Source: a bacterium (lineage in GTDB: Bacteria > Bacillota_I > Bacilli_A > RF39 > UBA660). Taken from it: DNA of 7,472 nt. How positions within the stretch are numbered: position 1 is the stretch's first letter; each line of letters begins with the position of its first letter. The notes below the pieces were generated by a model. It was given only the letters and a program-made list of their open reading frames with translations. It did no database searches and was not told where the DNA came from. The position numbers and the translations under genes were made by a program. The DNA lies in NCBI GenBank assembly GCA_014846175.1, contig RKAV01000081.1:1-7472 (forward strand), read 5' to 3'. Of the stretch, positions 5,672 to 7,472 are shown one piece after another.

Positions 5672-7168
5672 ATGAAAAAAGTTTTATTAACAATAATAGA
5701 TGGTTTTGGTTATCGTGAAGAAAAGAAAGGAAATGCGGTAATTGCAGCTAATCCAGAAAATATTATTTCTTTGTGGAATAAATATCCACACACAACTTTA
5801 GAAGCTAGTGGCGAAGCAGTTGGTCTTCCTAAAGGACAAATGGGAAATAGTGAGGTTGGGCACTTAAATATTGGAGCAGGAAGAGTGGTAGACCAACCAC
5901 TTATGCAAATTAATCATGCGATAGAAGATGGAAGTTTCTTTAAGAATGAAGTTCTTTTAGATGTTATTAATCATTGTAAAAAAAATAATTCAAACTTACA
6001 TTTATTTTGCTTACTTAGTGATGGAGGAATTCATTCACATATAAATCACTTATTTGCTATGTTGGACTTATGTAAACAAGAAAAATTTGCTAATGTTTAT
6101 GTTCATGCTTTTTTAGATGGACGTGATACATTACCTAATGTGGCTTTAACATACCTAGATAAGTTAGATGCTAAATTAAAAGAACTTGGTATTGGTAAAT
6201 TAAGAGATGTATCTGGTAGATATTATTCTATGGATAGAGAAAGAATGTGGAATTTAACTAAAAAATATTATGACTTATTAGTACATAATAAAGGAGAAAA
6301 GATTTCATCTTATAAAGAATATATTAATTCTTCTTATAAAAAGGGAATAATGGATGAATTTATTGTTCCGGCAAGATTAATGGATGAAGGAAACTTAAAA
6401 GAAAATGATGGTATGGTAATGATAAATTTTAGACCAGATAGAATTACACAATTATTTACTGCTATAACAAATAAAGATTTTAAAGAGTTTTCAAGAACTG
6501 ACTTTAAAAATACTAAATTAGTAACAATGATGATGCCTGAACATACAGTTATTTCAACACCAGCATTTACTCCAATGCATCTTACTAATACCTTAGGAGA
6601 ATATGCAGCATCTAAAGGACTTAAGGTTTTAAGAATAGCAGAAGCTAGCAAATATCCACATGTTACTTATTTCTTTGATGGTGGAGAAGAAAAAGATTTA
6701 CCTAATACTGATAAAATTATAATTCCAAGAAAAGATGTAGCTACCTATGATTTGTATCCAAAGATGAGTGCTTATGAAGTGGCTGATAAATTAATTGAAG
6801 TAATGGATAATTATGATTTAATCATTTTAAACTTTGCTAATTGTGATATGGTTGGGCATACTGGTAAATTTGATAAAGTAGAAGAAGCAGTTAAAGCAGT
6901 TGATGAGAATATTAAAAGACTATACGATACTGCCATTGAAAAAGATTTTACTATGTTTATAACAGCTGATCATGGTAATGCAGAAGTTATGATTGATGAT
7001 AAAGATGAAATAATTACTTCTCATACGACTTCACCTGTTCCATTTATTATTACTGATAATAATATTAAAAATATCAAAAGTGGTAAATTGGGGGATATAG
7101 CTCCAACTATTTTAACTTATATGGAATTAGATATACCCAAAGAGATGACTGGTAATAAGTTGATATAA
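5672..7168 (+). CDS. gpmI: 2,3-bisphosphoglycerate-independent phosphoglycerate mutase
   Basis: A 498-residue cytoplasmic enzyme that interconverts 3- and 2-phosphoglycerate in glycolysis and gluconeogenesis, using two Mn ions and a phosphoserine intermediate. Expected residues are present: D10 in IIDGFGY, the catalytic serine S60 in GNSEVGHLNIGAGR (58-71), H121-S-H123, DGRDT (149-153), SGRYYSMDRERMW (181-193), NFRPDR (252-257), K327 in ASKYPHVTYFF, D392 and H396 in NCDMVGHTG, D433-H434 in TADHGNAE, and H451 in SHTTSPVPF. Length is normal for the family (about 500-515). ATG at 5672 follows GAAGGA (5661-5666) by 5 bases. It is 14 bases downstream of the ATPase gene and probably cotranscribed. 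It is not in the usual gap-pgk-tpi-eno cluster, and it is the last gene before the rRNA operon. Mn dependence makes the enzyme sensitive to pH in sporulating Bacillus; whether that applies here is inference. Confidence 0.97.
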   Translation: MKKVLLTIIDGFGYREEKKGNAVIAANPENIISLWNKYPHTTLEASGEAVGLPKGQMGNSEVGHLNIGAGRVVDQPLMQINHAIEDGSFFKNEVLLDVINHCKKNNSNLHLFCLLSDGGIHSHINHLFAMLDLCKQEKFANVYVHAFLDGRDTLPNVALTYLDKLDAKLKELGIGKLRDVSGRYYSMDRERMWNLTKKYYDLLVHNKGEKISSYKEYINSSYKKGIMDEFIVPARLMDEGNLKENDGMVMINFRPDRITQLFTAITNKDFKEFSRTDFKNTKLVTMMMPEHTVISTPAFTPMHLTNTLGEYAASKGLKVLRIAEASKYPHVTYFFDGGEEKDLPNTDKIIIPRKDVATYDLYPKMSAYEVADKLIEVMDNYDLIILNFANCDMVGHTGKFDKVEEAVKAVDENIKRLYDTAIEKDFTMFITADHGNAEVMIDDKDEIITSHTTSPVPFIITDNNIKNIKSGKLGDIAPTILTYMELDIPKEMTGNKLI

Positions 7169-7184
7169 AAAGTAAGAAGTTTCT

Positions 7185-7200
7185 AAAAGTTTAACTTTTT
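7185..7200 (+). terminator. Weak possible terminator after gpmI
   Basis: AAAAG (7185-7189) can pair with CTTTT (7195-7199) around a 5-base loop, and an overlapping alternative pairs AAAAAGT (7167-7173) with ACTTTTT (7194-7200). Both stems are A-T pairs almost throughout and the T run is short, so termination may be inefficient. No better candidate is seen between gpmI and the rRNA promoters. Confidence 0.3.
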
Positions 7201-7235
7201 GCCTGATTAATCTGTACTATAACATAATCTTGTAT

Positions 7236-7296
7236 TCTTATTTAAGATATTATCATATATTAATTATAAAGAATTGAAGAAAATTGCGAAAAGCTG
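7236..7296 (+). promoter_or_regulatory. A+T-rich UP-like region upstream of rRNA P1
   Basis: The stretch just upstream of the P1 -35 is nearly all A and T, with short A and T tracts (for example AAAATT at 7279-7285 and GAAAAG at 7288-7293). Such tracts upstream of rRNA promoters typically contact the RNA polymerase alpha subunits. In a genome this AT-rich the composition alone is weak evidence. Confidence 0.35.
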
Positions 7297-7325
7297 TTGA
7301 CATTGTTATTAAAGATTGGTATATT
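7297..7325 (+). promoter_or_regulatory. rRNA operon promoter P1
   Basis: Perfect -35 TTGACA (7297-7302), 17-base spacer, and -10 TATATT (7320-7325). The predicted start is near 7332. It is the upstream member of a tandem pair with identical hexamers, spaced 95 bases apart, followed by a boxA. This is the standard layout of Bacillota rrn control regions. Confidence 0.85.
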
Positions 7326-7326
7326 G

Positions 7327-7350
7327 TTAGCAGTGCTGAAGTTAGCACTG
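7327..7350 (+). repeat. TTAGCA direct repeat and hairpin at the P1 transcript start
   Basis: TTAGCAGTG (7327-7335) and TTAGCACTG (7342-7350) form a direct repeat with a 15-base period. Independently, CAGTGCT (7331-7337) and AGCACTG (7344-7350) are perfect reverse complements with a 6-base loop, so RNA from P1 would begin with a 7-bp hairpin. The elements start 1 base after the P1 -10. An operator, or a 5' structure of the leader RNA, are both possible. Confidence 0.6.
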
Positions 7351-7391
7351 TAAAATCAAACTAAATGTTGTTAAAAAAATTCAAAAAAGTA

Positions 7392-7420
7392 TTGACAACA
7401 ACAATTAAGTTTGTTATATT
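7392..7420 (+). promoter_or_regulatory. rRNA operon promoter P2
   Basis: Perfect -35 TTGACA (7392-7397), 17-base spacer, and -10 TATATT (7415-7420) preceded by TGT (7412-7414), which makes an extended -10. The start is expected near 7427, which is a G; Bacillus rRNA promoters begin with G and respond to GTP levels. It lies about 28 bases upstream of boxA. Confidence 0.88.
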
Positions 7421-7447
7421 AATAACGCAACTTGAAAAAAGAAGCAA

Positions 7448-7463
7448 TGTTCTTTGAAAACTA
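7448..7463 (+). promoter_or_regulatory. rRNA leader boxA antiterminator
   Basis: TGTTCTTTGAAAACTA closely matches the boxA of Bacillus-type rRNA leaders, which binds the Nus factors and lets RNA polymerase read through the untranslated rRNA operon. Its place downstream of P2 shows that the rRNA operon, normally beginning with 16S, starts shortly after the window ends. No mature rRNA sequence is inside the window. Confidence 0.88.
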
Positions 7464-7472
7464 AGCAAAACG

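Noticed and set aside
6334..6651. Minus-strand 105-codon reading frame inside gpmI
   Set aside because: It is fully antisense to conserved gpmI coding sequence and has no recognisable features.
7201..7260. Extra promoter around TATAAC/CATAAT downstream of gpmI
   Set aside because: No -35-like element at 16-18 bases upstream of either hexamer; such hexamers are common by chance in AT-rich DNA.
7327..7350. CIRCE (HrcA) operator at rRNA P1
   Set aside because: CIRCE is TTAGCACTC-N9-GAGTGCTAA. Here the arms are in the opposite order, the last base differs, and the spacing is wrong, so only the half-site resembles it.
1..7472. tRNA genes, CRISPR arrays, insertion sequences or riboswitches
   Set aside because: No spaced identical repeats, transposase, cloverleaf-like sequence or known riboswitch core was seen by reading; the gaps between genes are short and accounted for.

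Overview
The window is a strongly AT-rich stretch of a bacterial chromosome. All recognisable genes lie on the plus strand and run towards an rRNA operon whose control region fills the 3' end. The protein set and signals point to a Bacillota lineage: an unmistakable Spo0A, strong AAGGAGG-type ribosome binding sites, and a Bacillus-like rRNA leader boxA. TGA is used as a stop (it ends the first two-gene overlap) and tryptophan is read from TGG, so the standard bacterial code applies rather than the Mycoplasma code. The low GC and the Acholeplasma-like glycolipid glycosyltransferase suggest an AT-rich member of Bacilli/Erysipelotrichia or a related gut lineage. That placement is inference.

Region 1 (1-3430) is a tightly packed, translationally coupled operon: a degenerate GNAT-like protein, a YbhN/MprF-type 'flippase-like' membrane protein, a GT4 glycosyltransferase of the diacylglycerol glucosyltransferase type, and an unusually short triosephosphate isomerase (tpiA). 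Successive genes overlap by 4, 10 and 4 bases, and a rho-independent terminator follows tpiA. The likely theme is membrane glycolipid synthesis with a glycolytic enzyme attached.

Region 2 (3398-4316) is spo0A as a single-gene unit. A perfect inverted 0A box (TGTCGAA) lies upstream, inside the loop of the tpiA terminator. There is a TATAAT -10 and an imperfect direct repeat in the leader. A strong terminator follows. Autoregulation of spo0A is the natural reading.

Region 3 (4317-7200) starts with a good sigma-A promoter (TTGACT, 17 bp, TATACT). It reads into an AAA ATPase/DUF4143 protein whose nuclease-like C-terminal motifs look altered, then after 14 bp into gpmI, the cofactor-independent phosphoglycerate mutase with its full set of metal ligands.

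Region 4 (7169-7472) has no gene. It holds a weak possible terminator, an A+T-rich UP-like stretch, two tandem consensus-like promoters (P1 and P2, both TTGACA-17-TATATT), a direct repeat/hairpin just after the P1 -10, and a boxA antiterminator sequence. The 16S rRNA gene should begin just beyond the window.

I did not find a clearly new multi-gene system. The most interesting points are the 0A box built into the terminator upstream of spo0A, the compact TPI coupled to glycolipid genes, the altered DUF4143 ATPase, and the repeat at the start of the rRNA P1 transcript.
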